Of a stretch of DNA of 19,637 nucleotides, positions 1 to 7,958 are shown piece after piece; position 1 is the stretch's first letter; each line of letters begins with the position of its first letter. Under the pieces are notes generated by a model, which worked only from the letters and a program-made list of their open reading frames with translations, searched no databases and had not been told where the DNA came from. Position numbers and translations under genes: made by a program. This DNA comes from a bacterium (GTDB lineage Bacteria > Bacteroidota > Ignavibacteria > Kapaibacteriales > UBA961), in contig JALHLL010000036.1 of assembly GCA_022844575.1 (NCBI GenBank), positions 1 to 19,637 on the forward strand, in the 5' to 3' direction.

Positions 1-201
1 GCCGATGGCAATAAGTAAAACAAGGCATAAGAGGAGCGTAAAGTACGGACGTTTTTTATCATACAAAGCAATAAATATAAGTACGATATAAATCCACCAA
101 ATATTTTTAAGGTCGGTAATAAAGGGCATTATCATATCCGTTACCGAATTAGATAAAGTTCCATTAATAAAAAAGAAAATATACGTATCTATTGTATTCA
201 T
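1..201 (-). CDS. PAP2-family membrane phosphatase, N-terminal fragment
   Basis: Partial gene: reading leftwards from an ATG at 201-199, 67 codons stay open to the window edge. The peptide begins MNTIDTYIFFFINGTLSN, followed by an M-x-M-P-F-I-T-D segment, a hydrophobic helix (about residues 34-46), a charged YDKKRP turn and a second hydrophobic stretch. This matches the start of PAP2 / undecaprenyl-diphosphatase-like integral membrane phosphatases, where an amphipathic 'N..L.N...D..MP..TD' segment precedes the first helices. Family members remove phosphate from lipid phosphates such as undecaprenyl diphosphate or phosphatidylglycerol phosphate. The catalytic KxxxxxxRP, PSGH and SRxxxxxHxxxD motifs would lie outside the window, so the assignment rests on the N-terminus only. 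It is transcribed divergently from the TPR histidine kinase. Confidence 0.6.
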   Translation of the reverse strand, partial: MNTIDTYIFFFINGTLSNSVTDMIMPFITDLKNIWWIYIVLIFIALYDKKRPYFTLLLCLVLLIAIG

Positions 202-267
202 GATTTGTATTGAAATATATACCAAAAATAAGTATTAATAAAGTAATATCTGATTTTTAGAAGTGTA

Positions 268-2706
268 ATGAGTGAGGAAACCGAAATAGAGATTTCATAT
301 GATAAGAATTTGAATGAATTGGCTCAGGCTGTTATTGTAAATCCTTTGGATGCCAAAAGAAAAATTCAAAATCTTATAGCCGATTTATCAGCCGACTTAA
401 ACTTAAGTAAAAAACAAATCAATGAACTTCTCGCTCGTGCAAACTCAATACTCACAACCGCCGAAATCCGGCTTGGAGAGTATGAAAACGCTCTTGCTTC
501 CGCAAATAGCTCCTTAAAACTTTATCGTAAATTAAAGAATGGCGAAGGTATTGCTCGATCTCTCGTCAATCTGGGTATTGTAAACGGTATTGTCGGAAAA
601 CATAATAATGCCCTCGATTTGTTTAAGGATGCGCTTGTCTATTACAAAGATGCCGGCGAAAAGTCAAGAGAAGCACAAACCCTTGTGTTTTTAGGCAATG
701 CCTATTCCGGCTCAGGCGATTATGCTTCCGCTTTAGAACACTACACTTCAGGTTTGGCAATCCATAGGGAAATAAACGATAAGCAGGGAATAAGCGATGC
801 CCAAGTTAATTTGGGGTTGATTTTCCAGAGGATGGGTGAGTTTACAAAGGCGATAGAATTTTACAATGAATCGTTGATCCTGAAAAAAGAAATCGGGGAT
901 AATTACGGTGAAGCGAGAACATTACAGAATATTGCAACGATTTATTTATCACAAGGGCAATATGCCGATGCAGTAAAAACTCTCAATGAATGTAAAACCA
1001 TTTTCGAGGGTATCAATGATAAGCAAGGTATCAGTATGGTACATACGAATATCGGTGCTGCACATATTCGTCTCAGCGATTATACACATGGATTGGAGCA
1101 TTTTCAGGCAGCATTAACCATACAGCGCGAAATAGGCGATTTAATAGGGGAATCGCGTTCATTGGCATATATGGGGGGGGCTTTTCTACGGATTAAGGAT
1201 ATTCCCAATGCAATAGATAAATATAAGCAGGCATTAACACTTCAGGAAGAAAATTCAGACGATAATACGATCGCGCAAACATTATTGGGTTTAGGTTCTG
1301 CCTATATCGAAAACAATGATTTGCATAGCGCGCTCGAATGCTTTTCGATGAGCTTACGGTATCAGCATTCTGCGGGTGATAAATTCGGTTCTTCACGTTC
1401 GCATGGCAATCTCTGTCGCATTTATCTTTTGCTTGGTAATCCGACAAAAGCATTTCAGCATTTGCAACAAGCAATGATTTTTCATAGGCAATTAGGTGAT
1501 AAAGAGGGCGAAGCCGAATCTTTATTATATCTTGGAGAACTTTCGGAACTTGTGCCCGAAGCTGTCAGGAATTTTTCAGGTGAATTTGCCAGCGCAGCTG
1601 ACGAAAACCTAACGGAAGCAATTCTCGTAAAAGCATTGGGAATTGCGCAGGAGATTGGTTCCAAAACAATAGAACAATCGGTATTCAGTAGAATATCGAA
1701 ATTGTTTGAATCGAGGGAAATGTATAAGGAATCGCTTGAATACTTTAAAAAGAGTTTAGAAATAGAAAAAACAATTGCTAATACCGAAATATCGCAAAGG
1801 ATGTCCTTTCTTCATTCGGTATTTGAAGCGGAACAATCGAAAAAAGAAGCGGAAATTTACCGTCTTAAAAATGTTGAGTTAGCGGAATTAAATGATGAAA
1901 TTTCGCGACAGAAGGATAAACTCCAGGAACAAGCCGGAGAAATTAGGATAGCCAATAAAGAATTAAGAAAAAAGAACAGATTATTGCAAGCGTATATTTC
2001 CGAAAAAGATAAAATGTTGGGTTTGGTAGCGCATGACTTGAAAAGCCCTATCTCCGGTGTCCGTATGATTGGTGAATATATCTGTTCATCGTATAAACAA
2101 ATGGATTCGGAAATGTTTTTTGAGCTTGGAAACGATATAAAAAATAGTACAAGCCGTATGTTCGACACAATTTCCAATCTTCTTGAAATACAGCAACTTG
2201 AGGCAGGAAAAATCAAACCTGTAATTAAGAAAATAGATCTAACAGATGCTGTACGTTCATCAATAGCACAGTACACCGAAAAAGCACGATTGAAAGGCAT
2301 TTCTATTGAAGAAAAATACCCTTCTTTTCCCTGTATCGTAACACTCGATCACGACTACTGTGTGCGAATTGTAAAAAATTTGTTATCCAATGCTATTAAG
2401 TACTCGTCATTGAATGAATCAGTGAGTGTAAGTCTTGAAGTTGTTCCTCACAAGCAATTTAGAACAAAAAAAGTAGCCCTTGTAACTGTTAAGGACTTTG
2501 GTCCGGGAATACTTCTTGAGGAGATGCCTAAGTTATTCAAAAAATTCACTAAATTGTCTGCCAGACCTACCGGAGGTGAGCATTCATCGGGTATAGGTCT
2601 TTCAATTGTAAAACAATTAGTCGAATCACAAGGTGGTAAGGTATGGTGTGAAAGCATACCGGAAAAAGGAGCCACATTCTACGTGGAGTTTCTTTTAAGC
2701 CACTGA
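268..2706 (+). CDS. Soluble TPR-repeat sensor histidine kinase
   Basis: An 812-residue two-component sensor kinase. Residues about 15-430 form a run of roughly nine tetratricopeptide repeats of about 40 residues, of the LGN/TPR_12 type (recurrent G-D-x-x-G-x-A and LG-x-A/I-Y patterns). A charged coiled coil follows (about 520-585). The kinase core has the dimerisation/phosphoacceptor helix with the H-box around H589 (AHDLKSP), the N-box NLLSNAIKYS (N704, N708), G1 box D743-F-G-P-G and G2 box G775-I-G-L. All catalytic landmarks are intact. There is no signal peptide or membrane segment, unlike many Bacteroidota TPR kinases, so it should act in the cytoplasm, with the TPR array binding a protein or peptide signal. 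No receiver domain or response-regulator gene lies in the window, so it is an orphan here. The ATG at 268 has no clear Shine-Dalgarno sequence. The Omp28-like gene follows after 32 nt and may be co-transcribed. Confidence 0.9.
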   Translation: MSEETEIEISYDKNLNELAQAVIVNPLDAKRKIQNLIADLSADLNLSKKQINELLARANSILTTAEIRLGEYENALASANSSLKLYRKLKNGEGIARSLVNLGIVNGIVGKHNNALDLFKDALVYYKDAGEKSREAQTLVFLGNAYSGSGDYASALEHYTSGLAIHREINDKQGISDAQVNLGLIFQRMGEFTKAIEFYNESLILKKEIGDNYGEARTLQNIATIYLSQGQYADAVKTLNECKTIFEGINDKQGISMVHTNIGAAHIRLSDYTHGLEHFQAALTIQREIGDLIGESRSLAYMGGAFLRIKDIPNAIDKYKQALTLQEENSDDNTIAQTLLGLGSAYIENNDLHSALECFSMSLRYQHSAGDKFGSSRSHGNLCRIYLLLGNPTKAFQHLQQAMIFHRQLGDKEGEAESLLYLGELSELVPEAVRNFSGEFASAADENLTEAILVKALGIAQEIGSKTIEQSVFSRISKLFESREMYKESLEYFKKSLEIEKTIANTEISQRMSFLHSVFEAEQSKKEAEIYRLKNVELAELNDEISRQKDKLQEQAGEIRIANKELRKKNRLLQAYISEKDKMLGLVAHDLKSPISGVRMIGEYICSSYKQMDSEMFFELGNDIKNSTSRMFDTISNLLEIQQLEAGKIKPVIKKIDLTDAVRSSIAQYTEKARLKGISIEEKYPSFPCIVTLDHDYCVRIVKNLLSNAIKYSSLNESVSVSLEVVPHKQFRTKKVALVTVKDFGPGILLEEMPKLFKKFTKLSARPTGGEHSSGIGLSIVKQLVESQGGKVWCESIPEKGATFYVEFLLSH

Positions 2707-2738
2707 TTTTTTATTAACAATCTACTGTGGAGCGTAGT

Positions 2739-4817
2739 ATGGTTAAAAATCTACTTACTGTAATTGTCTTTTTCAGTTGTTGTACTCTGCTTTCTGCACA
2801 GGAACTTGTAACAACAGAAAAAATGAATCGTGTTGCTGTTCTGGAGGAATATACAGGCGTGCGATGCGGTTATTGCCCCGAAGGGCATGAAATTACTCGT
2901 AAGATTAAAGCTGATAATCCGGTCGGCAGTGTGGTTATCATAAACATTCATGAGGGTACTTTTGCAAATCCCGCATCGGGTTATCCTGACTATACAACAC
3001 CGTTCGGTACAGCTTTAAGGGAATTGGCAACCAACTCACCCGGTTATCCGATGGCTACGGTCAATCGTCATAAATTCGATCCGAATGTGACGAATACAAC
3101 ACTTTCCAGAAATGCGTGGACTGATGCCGCAAGAGACATTTTTAAAATGGCAAGCCCTGTTAATGTCGGTTTGGAATCGAATTTTAATAAAACGACAAGG
3201 GAACTTACCGTTAATGTGGAGGCATATTATACGGAGGATGTAAAAGAAACAAAAAACTTTGTACATGTCGTATTAAAAGAAAGCAAGATTATAGGAATTC
3301 AGCTGGATTATACAAATGGCACTCAAAATAATTATAGCCATGATAATATGTTAAGACATATGATAACGGGTCAGTGGGGTGATACCATTAATTCGCCGAA
3401 AACAGGCACATTAGTGAAAAAACAATACACCTATACTGTTCCCGATAATTTTGTCATTGAAAATTGTGAGATAGCAGCATTTATCACACAATCGAAGCAA
3501 GAAATTTATAGTGGCGCAGAAGTGAAAGCCGATGGTGGAAAAACAATAGTACTCGGAACAATGAAAACGAATGATAAATTGATTGTATCTGGTACTATGG
3601 AGCAAAAATCCGACTTTTCTTTTATGGTTAAAAATACAATGAAAGAAAAAAGTACCATAAAAATATCTCTTACATCCACTCAGCCGAATGATTGGAAAGC
3701 GGAATTAAGTATGGAAGGTAAGACTTCGGGCGATAATATAATGATTGATTTGGAGCCGAATCAGGAAATACCACTTCATGCTTCCGTTATACCGGGCTCA
3801 AGTGCCGCAGTGGGAAATTATGTAATAAAGATTTCATCTGAAAAATATCCCGAAGCATTTGAATTACGTAAAGAAATAAATTTGATAGCAAATGCGGATG
3901 AATTATTGATTTCGCATACCGATGCTGTAAAATTTGAGTCGAATTATAAAACATCGTTAACAAATGCAGGCAGTGCTAAATGTGCTTCCGCAAGGGCGGA
4001 AATTTTCGCCGATTTGTTTTCTAATAATGCTTTAACAGGCATAAAGAATATTTTCTATAATATTTCTTGGTCTTTTCCCGCTATGTCGGATGATAATGCT
4101 TTGGCATTACAAAATGCACTTGATGAAGGCGTAAACCTATTCATTGCAGGGCAAGATATAGCATGGGATATTGGTTCCAATGACACACGGGCTCATGGTA
4201 CGACAATCACTAAATCGTTCCTGCGTAACTATCTTAGTGTCTTGTTCATTTCAGATGGTGATAGTACAATAAATGAAATGTCCATGTTTGCCGATGACCC
4301 GATTTTCGGACAGTTAGGAAAATCAAATATTGTGGATGCACATAATAAAAATCTATATCCCGAAGTTGTATCACCCTTAAATGGAGCGTACCCCATTTTG
4401 CAGTATGAGGGGGCGCATGAAGGAAAAATAGGCGGCATAAGACATGATTTTAAAATGGGAAAAGTTGTGTATCTCGGTATTGGTATAGAACAAATTGAAG
4501 ATAAAACTTTGGCTGACAATATAATAAAAACCTCAAGAGATTGGTTCGCAGGTGTGCTTTCTGCCGATGATGAACTGAATACGGAGGATATACGAGTTTC
4601 GCCATTACCGGCGCAAAATACCGTTAATATTACTGTTCCGAATAATTCAACTGTGGAATTATTCGATTTATTCGGAACAAAAATATATTCCGAAAAAACA
4701 GTTTCAGGAATTTTGCAGTTTGATGTCAACAATCTTCCTTCCGGTACTTATACCGTACAAATACGCACAGGAAATATTGCCAAAAGGGTAAGTAAACAAA
4801 TACAGATAGTTCATTAA
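2739..4817 (+). CDS. Secreted Omp28-like protein with CxxC, GATase-like region and T9SS sorting domain
   Basis: A 692-residue exported protein. I start it at ATG 2739 because GTGGAG lies six bases upstream and the peptide then opens with a clean signal sequence (MVKNLLTVIVFFSCCTLLSA, cleavage before Q). The open frame extends to a GTG at 2727, but that GTG is part of the likely ribosome-binding site. Residues about 28-260 resemble the Omp28 / thioredoxin-like family: VAVLEEYTGVRCGYCPEGH carries a C43-G-Y-C46 redox-type motif. A beta-rich middle follows (about 265-385). Residues about 395-607 look like a GATase/ThuA-type Rossmann fold (DEGVNLFIAGQDIAWDIG, then GKVVYLGIGIEQ), with no catalytic Cys-His pair that I can identify. 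Residues about 615-692 are a Por-type C-terminal sorting domain (SPLPAQ, LFDLFGTKIY, LPSGTYTVQI), implying T9SS export across the outer membrane. The function is unknown; Omp28 relatives are surface or periplasmic proteins of uncharacterised role. Confidence 0.85.
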   Translation: MVKNLLTVIVFFSCCTLLSAQELVTTEKMNRVAVLEEYTGVRCGYCPEGHEITRKIKADNPVGSVVIINIHEGTFANPASGYPDYTTPFGTALRELATNSPGYPMATVNRHKFDPNVTNTTLSRNAWTDAARDIFKMASPVNVGLESNFNKTTRELTVNVEAYYTEDVKETKNFVHVVLKESKIIGIQLDYTNGTQNNYSHDNMLRHMITGQWGDTINSPKTGTLVKKQYTYTVPDNFVIENCEIAAFITQSKQEIYSGAEVKADGGKTIVLGTMKTNDKLIVSGTMEQKSDFSFMVKNTMKEKSTIKISLTSTQPNDWKAELSMEGKTSGDNIMIDLEPNQEIPLHASVIPGSSAAVGNYVIKISSEKYPEAFELRKEINLIANADELLISHTDAVKFESNYKTSLTNAGSAKCASARAEIFADLFSNNALTGIKNIFYNISWSFPAMSDDNALALQNALDEGVNLFIAGQDIAWDIGSNDTRAHGTTITKSFLRNYLSVLFISDGDSTINEMSMFADDPIFGQLGKSNIVDAHNKNLYPEVVSPLNGAYPILQYEGAHEGKIGGIRHDFKMGKVVYLGIGIEQIEDKTLADNIIKTSRDWFAGVLSADDELNTEDIRVSPLPAQNTVNITVPNNSTVELFDLFGTKIYSEKTVSGILQFDVNNLPSGTYTVQIRTGNIAKRVSKQIQIVH

Positions 4818-4831
4818 TAATGTTTTTTACA

Positions 4832-4859
4832 AGTGGCGGATTAAGAATAATTCGCCACT
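4832..4859. other. Intergenic stem-loop
   Basis: A 9-bp stem (AGTGGCGGA with TTCGCCACT, one G-U pair) around a 10-nt loop lies between the Omp28-like gene and the OsmC-family gene. No T-run follows on either strand (ACTTTATAG on +), so it is a poor intrinsic terminator. It could instead be an mRNA-stabilising hairpin or attenuate read-through. Confidence 0.4.
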
Positions 4860-4878
4860 ACTTTATAGAAGTACATAT

Positions 4879-5289
4879 ATGGTAAAAATTGATGCGGTTT
4901 ATGAAGGAAGTTTGAAAGTATCCCTCAAACATGAACCATCAGGTGAGTATTTAGTATCCTCAGCTCCGATTGACAATCAGGGGCTTGGTGACAGATTCTC
5001 ACCTACGGATTTGCTTGCAACGGCTACAATTTCTTGTAAAATTACTTTAATGGGTATTGAGGCAAGAAAAAGGAATCTTGATATTAAAGGAACTTTCGGT
5101 ACTGTAGAAAAACACATGATTGCCGATCCGTTCAGAAGGGTAGGGCGACTTGTGGTGAATATAACCGTTAAGGGAGTGAATGATGAAGCTGATAAAAAGG
5201 CATTGATATATGTTGCGGATAATTGTCCCGTCCGCAAATCCATTTCAGAAAAAGTTGATGTTGAAGTACATTATTTCTTTGAGGAATAA
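4879..5289 (+). CDS. OsmC/Ohr-family peroxidase-like protein
   Basis: A 136-residue small cytoplasmic protein with the complete OsmC fold pattern. There is an N-terminal beta-hairpin region, the FSPTDLLATATISCKITLMG segment containing the first conserved cysteine (C53), a middle beta-sheet with a 'GRLVVNITVKG' strand, and the second conserved cysteine in NCPVRKS (C116). OsmC/Ohr proteins use this Cys pair to reduce organic or fatty-acid hydroperoxides, usually recycled by lipoyl-bearing dihydrolipoamide dehydrogenase systems. The length is normal for the YhfA-like branch. Whether the substrate is a peroxide cannot be read from the sequence. The gene follows the Omp28-like gene after 61 nt containing a stem-loop. 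It is the last gene before the convergent E1 gene and is closed off by a strong terminator. No clear Shine-Dalgarno sequence precedes the ATG. Confidence 0.88.
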   Translation: MVKIDAVYEGSLKVSLKHEPSGEYLVSSAPIDNQGLGDRFSPTDLLATATISCKITLMGIEARKRNLDIKGTFGTVEKHMIADPFRRVGRLVVNITVKGVNDEADKKALIYVADNCPVRKSISEKVDVEVHYFFEE

Positions 5290-5323
5290 GAACTCTTTTC
5301 AACCGAACAATAAAATGTAGGAT

Positions 5324-5364
5324 AAAAAAAAGCATGTGTATTTGTATAATACACATGCTTTTTT
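5324..5364. terminator. Bidirectional intrinsic terminator
   Basis: A perfect 12-bp stem (5330-5341 with 5349-5360, AAGCATGTGTAT / ATACACATGCTT) around a 7-nt loop. The A-run 5324-5329 and T-run 5359-5364 lengthen the stem and supply a U-tract on both strands. It sits between the convergent OsmC-family gene (+) and the E1 fusion gene (-), where one two-way terminator would serve both. Confidence 0.88.
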
Positions 5365-5384
5365 ATTTTGAATATTGCGCCATC

Positions 5385-7868
5385 CTAAAAGATGAGGGGG
5401 TATTTATTCGGATCCGTTTCGTGCATAATTGCATAAACGGCTTCAAGAATATGTTCAGCTTCAGGTTTTGACCAATAATTACCGTCAGTTCCATAAGCCG
5501 GACGGTGTTCCTGAGCCGATAAAGTTGTCGGAGTACTGTCAAGCCAACGATAGCCATTCTGATTTTCGAGAACTTCTTTCATCATATATGCAGTCGTACC
5601 ACCCGGCACATCCTCATCAACAAATATTACTCTGTTCGTTTTTTCGAGTGATTTACTTATAATTCCGTGAATATCGAAAGGCAATAATGTCTGAACATCT
5701 ATAATTTCAACAGAAATACCCATCTCTTCCAGTATCCGTGCTGCATCAATAGCCGGACGACATGTTGCACCGTATGTTACAAGGGTAATATCCGTACCTT
5801 CTTTAATGATTTCCGGTACACCTAAAGGCACTGTCATTGTTCCGATATTATCAGGCAGATTTTCTTTAAGACGATAGCCGTTCAATACTTCAACAATAAT
5901 AGCCGGCTCATCGGATTGAATAAGCGTATTATACATACCGGCAGCTTGCGTCATATTACGCGGAACGCATACATACATGCCGCGTACTAAGTTTATGATA
6001 CCTGACATTGGTGATCCGCTATGCCAAACCCCTTCCAATCTATGTCCGCGTGTGCGTACTATAACCGGTGCTTTCTGCCCACCTTTCGTACGCCATTGCA
6101 CCGTTGCCAAATCATCGGACATTAACTGCAAGGCATATAATAAATAATCAAGGTATTGGATTTCGGCGATAGGTCTGATACCACGCATTGATAAACCTAT
6201 TGCTTGCCCTAAAATAGTTACTTCCCTTATACCTGTATCCGATACTCTTAAAGCCCCGTATTTTTCCTGTAAACCGATACAACCCTGATTAACATCGCCA
6301 AGTTTGCCTACATCCTCACCAAAGATGACCACCTGATGATTGTTTGCCATGATATTATCGAAGCAGGCGTTTATTATCTCCGAACCATTAATCGAAGTTG
6401 AATCATTTGAGTATAGCGGCGGAACAGTAGTAACATTCATAGCCGTACCGCTATGGAGACTACTACCGTAGCGTTCACGATTTTTAGAATGTTCATTGTT
6501 CTTCCATTCTATCAACTGTTTTTTCGCTTCCGATGTTTCGGCTCTTGTTAAAACAAGAATTTTTGAGATTGCGGAAAAAATATCTCTACGAAATGGTTCG
6601 CGTATTGAACTTAACTCTGTACGAATAGCGTTAATCTTATCAGACTGTGAAGATTGGAGAGCCAACATGTCTAATAGCTGACTAACCTGTTCGATTTCGT
6701 TCTTAATAGGATTTGTATAAGCATCCCATGCTGCTTGTTTTGCCAATCGAACATGTTCAGTTTCTTCTTTTTCGATGATGTCAAGTTCTTCGGTTGAGGC
6801 AATTCCTTCTTTTATCATCCATTCACGCATACGTGATAAGCAGTCGAAATCTTGCTCCCATTGCAATCTTTCTTTGGATTTATACCGTTCGTGCGAACCT
6901 GAAGTAGAATGCCCTTGCGGCTGTGTTACTTCTATTACATGAATTATTGCCGGTATATGTTCATTGCGAACGTTTTCGGCAACTTCTCTGTATGTTTTTA
7001 CCAATGTCGGGTAATCCCATCCCTTAACAACATGCATTATATAACCGCCGGTTTCATCCTTTTGTTCAAATCCGCGCAGAATTTCTCCGATATTTCCTTT
7101 TGTTAGTTGCACTTCATTCGGTACTGAAATACCATACCCGTCATCCCATATTGAAATTATTGCCGGAGACTTCAACACGCCGATTGCATTAACCGATTCC
7201 CAGAACATACCTTCAGCCGAACTTGCATTACCGATGGTTCCCCATGCAATCTCATTTCCATTTCGTGAAAACTGTTCAAATGAACGCAGTTCTTCAATAT
7301 CCCTGTACAATCGTGAAGCATAAGCCAAACCGACAAGTCTTGGCATTTGCGAACCGGTAGGGGAAACATCGGCAGATGAATTATACATATCCGTTTGTTT
7401 CTTCCATGAACCGTCATCGTTAAGAAAACGAGTACCGAAATGCCCGTTCATGGAACGTCCGGCACTTGAGGGCTCGGCATCTACATCGGTATGAGCATAT
7501 AGTTGGGCATAGAATTTCTGAACATCGGATATACCCAAAGCAAACATAAACGTTTGGTCACGGTAATACCCCGAGCGAAAATCACCTTTTGCAAAAGAAC
7601 GCGCCATAGCTAATTGGGCAACTTCCTTACCATCACCGAAAATTCCGAATTTTGCTTTGCCCGAAAGCACTTCACGCCTTCCGAGAAGTGATGCCTGCCT
7701 ACTTCTGTAACCTATTCTATAGTCATATAAAACTTCATCTTTATTCCACTCTGTGGTTTTTTTGGTCATTGCACTTTTCTTGGAACTACCGTTTTTTATA
7801 CCATTTACGATTTCCTTTGATGATGCGGTACTGTTTTTTACTACTTTTGACGCATTGGTGGATTTCAT
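5385..7868 (-). CDS. 2-oxoacid dehydrogenase E1 component, fused alpha/beta subunits
   Basis: An 827-residue fusion of E1-alpha (about 40-390) and E1-beta (about 485-825), joined by a helical linker, as in the Bacteroidota pyruvate / branched-chain 2-oxoacid dehydrogenases. It would carry out thiamine-diphosphate-dependent decarboxylation and reductive acylation of E2 lipoate. Alpha landmarks are FRSGYYRDQTF, the ThDP/Mg motif GNASSAEG (213-220) through WDDGYGIS (241-248), and the loop QPQGHSTSGSHERYK (318-330). Beta landmarks are IFGEDVG (E518), the VSDTGIRE segment, YGATCRPAIDAA and VDEDVPGG. The canonical motif Asp is Asn214 and the distal Asn is Asp243. I chose ATG 7868-7866; upstream codons to 8015 overlap truA and would encode an unrelated stretch. 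The first 40 residues are Ser/Lys/Thr/Asn-rich, so ATG 7769 is an alternative start. No E2 or E3 gene is in the window and the substrate is undetermined. It diverges from truA. Confidence 0.92.
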   Translation of the reverse strand: MKSTNASKVVKNSTASSKEIVNGIKNGSSKKSAMTKKTTEWNKDEVLYDYRIGYRSRQASLLGRREVLSGKAKFGIFGDGKEVAQLAMARSFAKGDFRSGYYRDQTFMFALGISDVQKFYAQLYAHTDVDAEPSSAGRSMNGHFGTRFLNDDGSWKKQTDMYNSSADVSPTGSQMPRLVGLAYASRLYRDIEELRSFEQFSRNGNEIAWGTIGNASSAEGMFWESVNAIGVLKSPAIISIWDDGYGISVPNEVQLTKGNIGEILRGFEQKDETGGYIMHVVKGWDYPTLVKTYREVAENVRNEHIPAIIHVIEVTQPQGHSTSGSHERYKSKERLQWEQDFDCLSRMREWMIKEGIASTEELDIIEKEETEHVRLAKQAAWDAYTNPIKNEIEQVSQLLDMLALQSSQSDKINAIRTELSSIREPFRRDIFSAISKILVLTRAETSEAKKQLIEWKNNEHSKNRERYGSSLHSGTAMNVTTVPPLYSNDSTSINGSEIINACFDNIMANNHQVVIFGEDVGKLGDVNQGCIGLQEKYGALRVSDTGIREVTILGQAIGLSMRGIRPIAEIQYLDYLLYALQLMSDDLATVQWRTKGGQKAPVIVRTRGHRLEGVWHSGSPMSGIINLVRGMYVCVPRNMTQAAGMYNTLIQSDEPAIIVEVLNGYRLKENLPDNIGTMTVPLGVPEIIKEGTDITLVTYGATCRPAIDAARILEEMGISVEIIDVQTLLPFDIHGIISKSLEKTNRVIFVDEDVPGGTTAYMMKEVLENQNGYRWLDSTPTTLSAQEHRPAYGTDGNYWSKPEAEHILEAVYAIMHETDPNKYPLIF

Positions 7869-7900
7869 GCTATAACGATTCGTAAAGAAAAAATTGAACG

Positions 7901-7935
7901 CAAATTTAACCCCCCATGCACGATTGACCAACAAA
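7901..7935 (-). promoter_or_regulatory. Bacteroidota-type promoter for the E1 fusion gene
   Basis: Read on the minus strand, TAAATTTG (7908-7901) fits the -7 consensus TAnnTTTG exactly. A TTG 20 nt upstream (7931-7929) or a TTTG 23 nt upstream (7935-7932) fits the -33 element. The start codon is about 33 nt downstream, leaving a short leader. The spacer contains a G6 run (C6 on +, 7910-7915). Known: this bipartite promoter is typical of Bacteroidota sigma factors. Inferred: that it drives this gene. Confidence 0.45.
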
Positions 7936-7958
7936 CTACACGAAAGGAAAAGTAATAA

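Noticed and set aside
223..230. TATTTTTG on the minus strand as a -7 promoter box for the PAP2-family gene.
   Set aside because: The box fits TAnnTTTG, but the region is very AT-rich and there is no TTG/TTTG at the right distance upstream.
2727..2738. GTG 2727 as the start of the Omp28-like gene.
   Set aside because: The bases form the GGAG ribosome-binding site for ATG 2739, which gives a cleaner signal peptide.
4229..4732. 167-codon minus-strand reading frame opposite the Omp28-like gene.
   Set aside because: It lies fully antisense to the GATase-like and sorting domains, with no recognisable domain or start signal.
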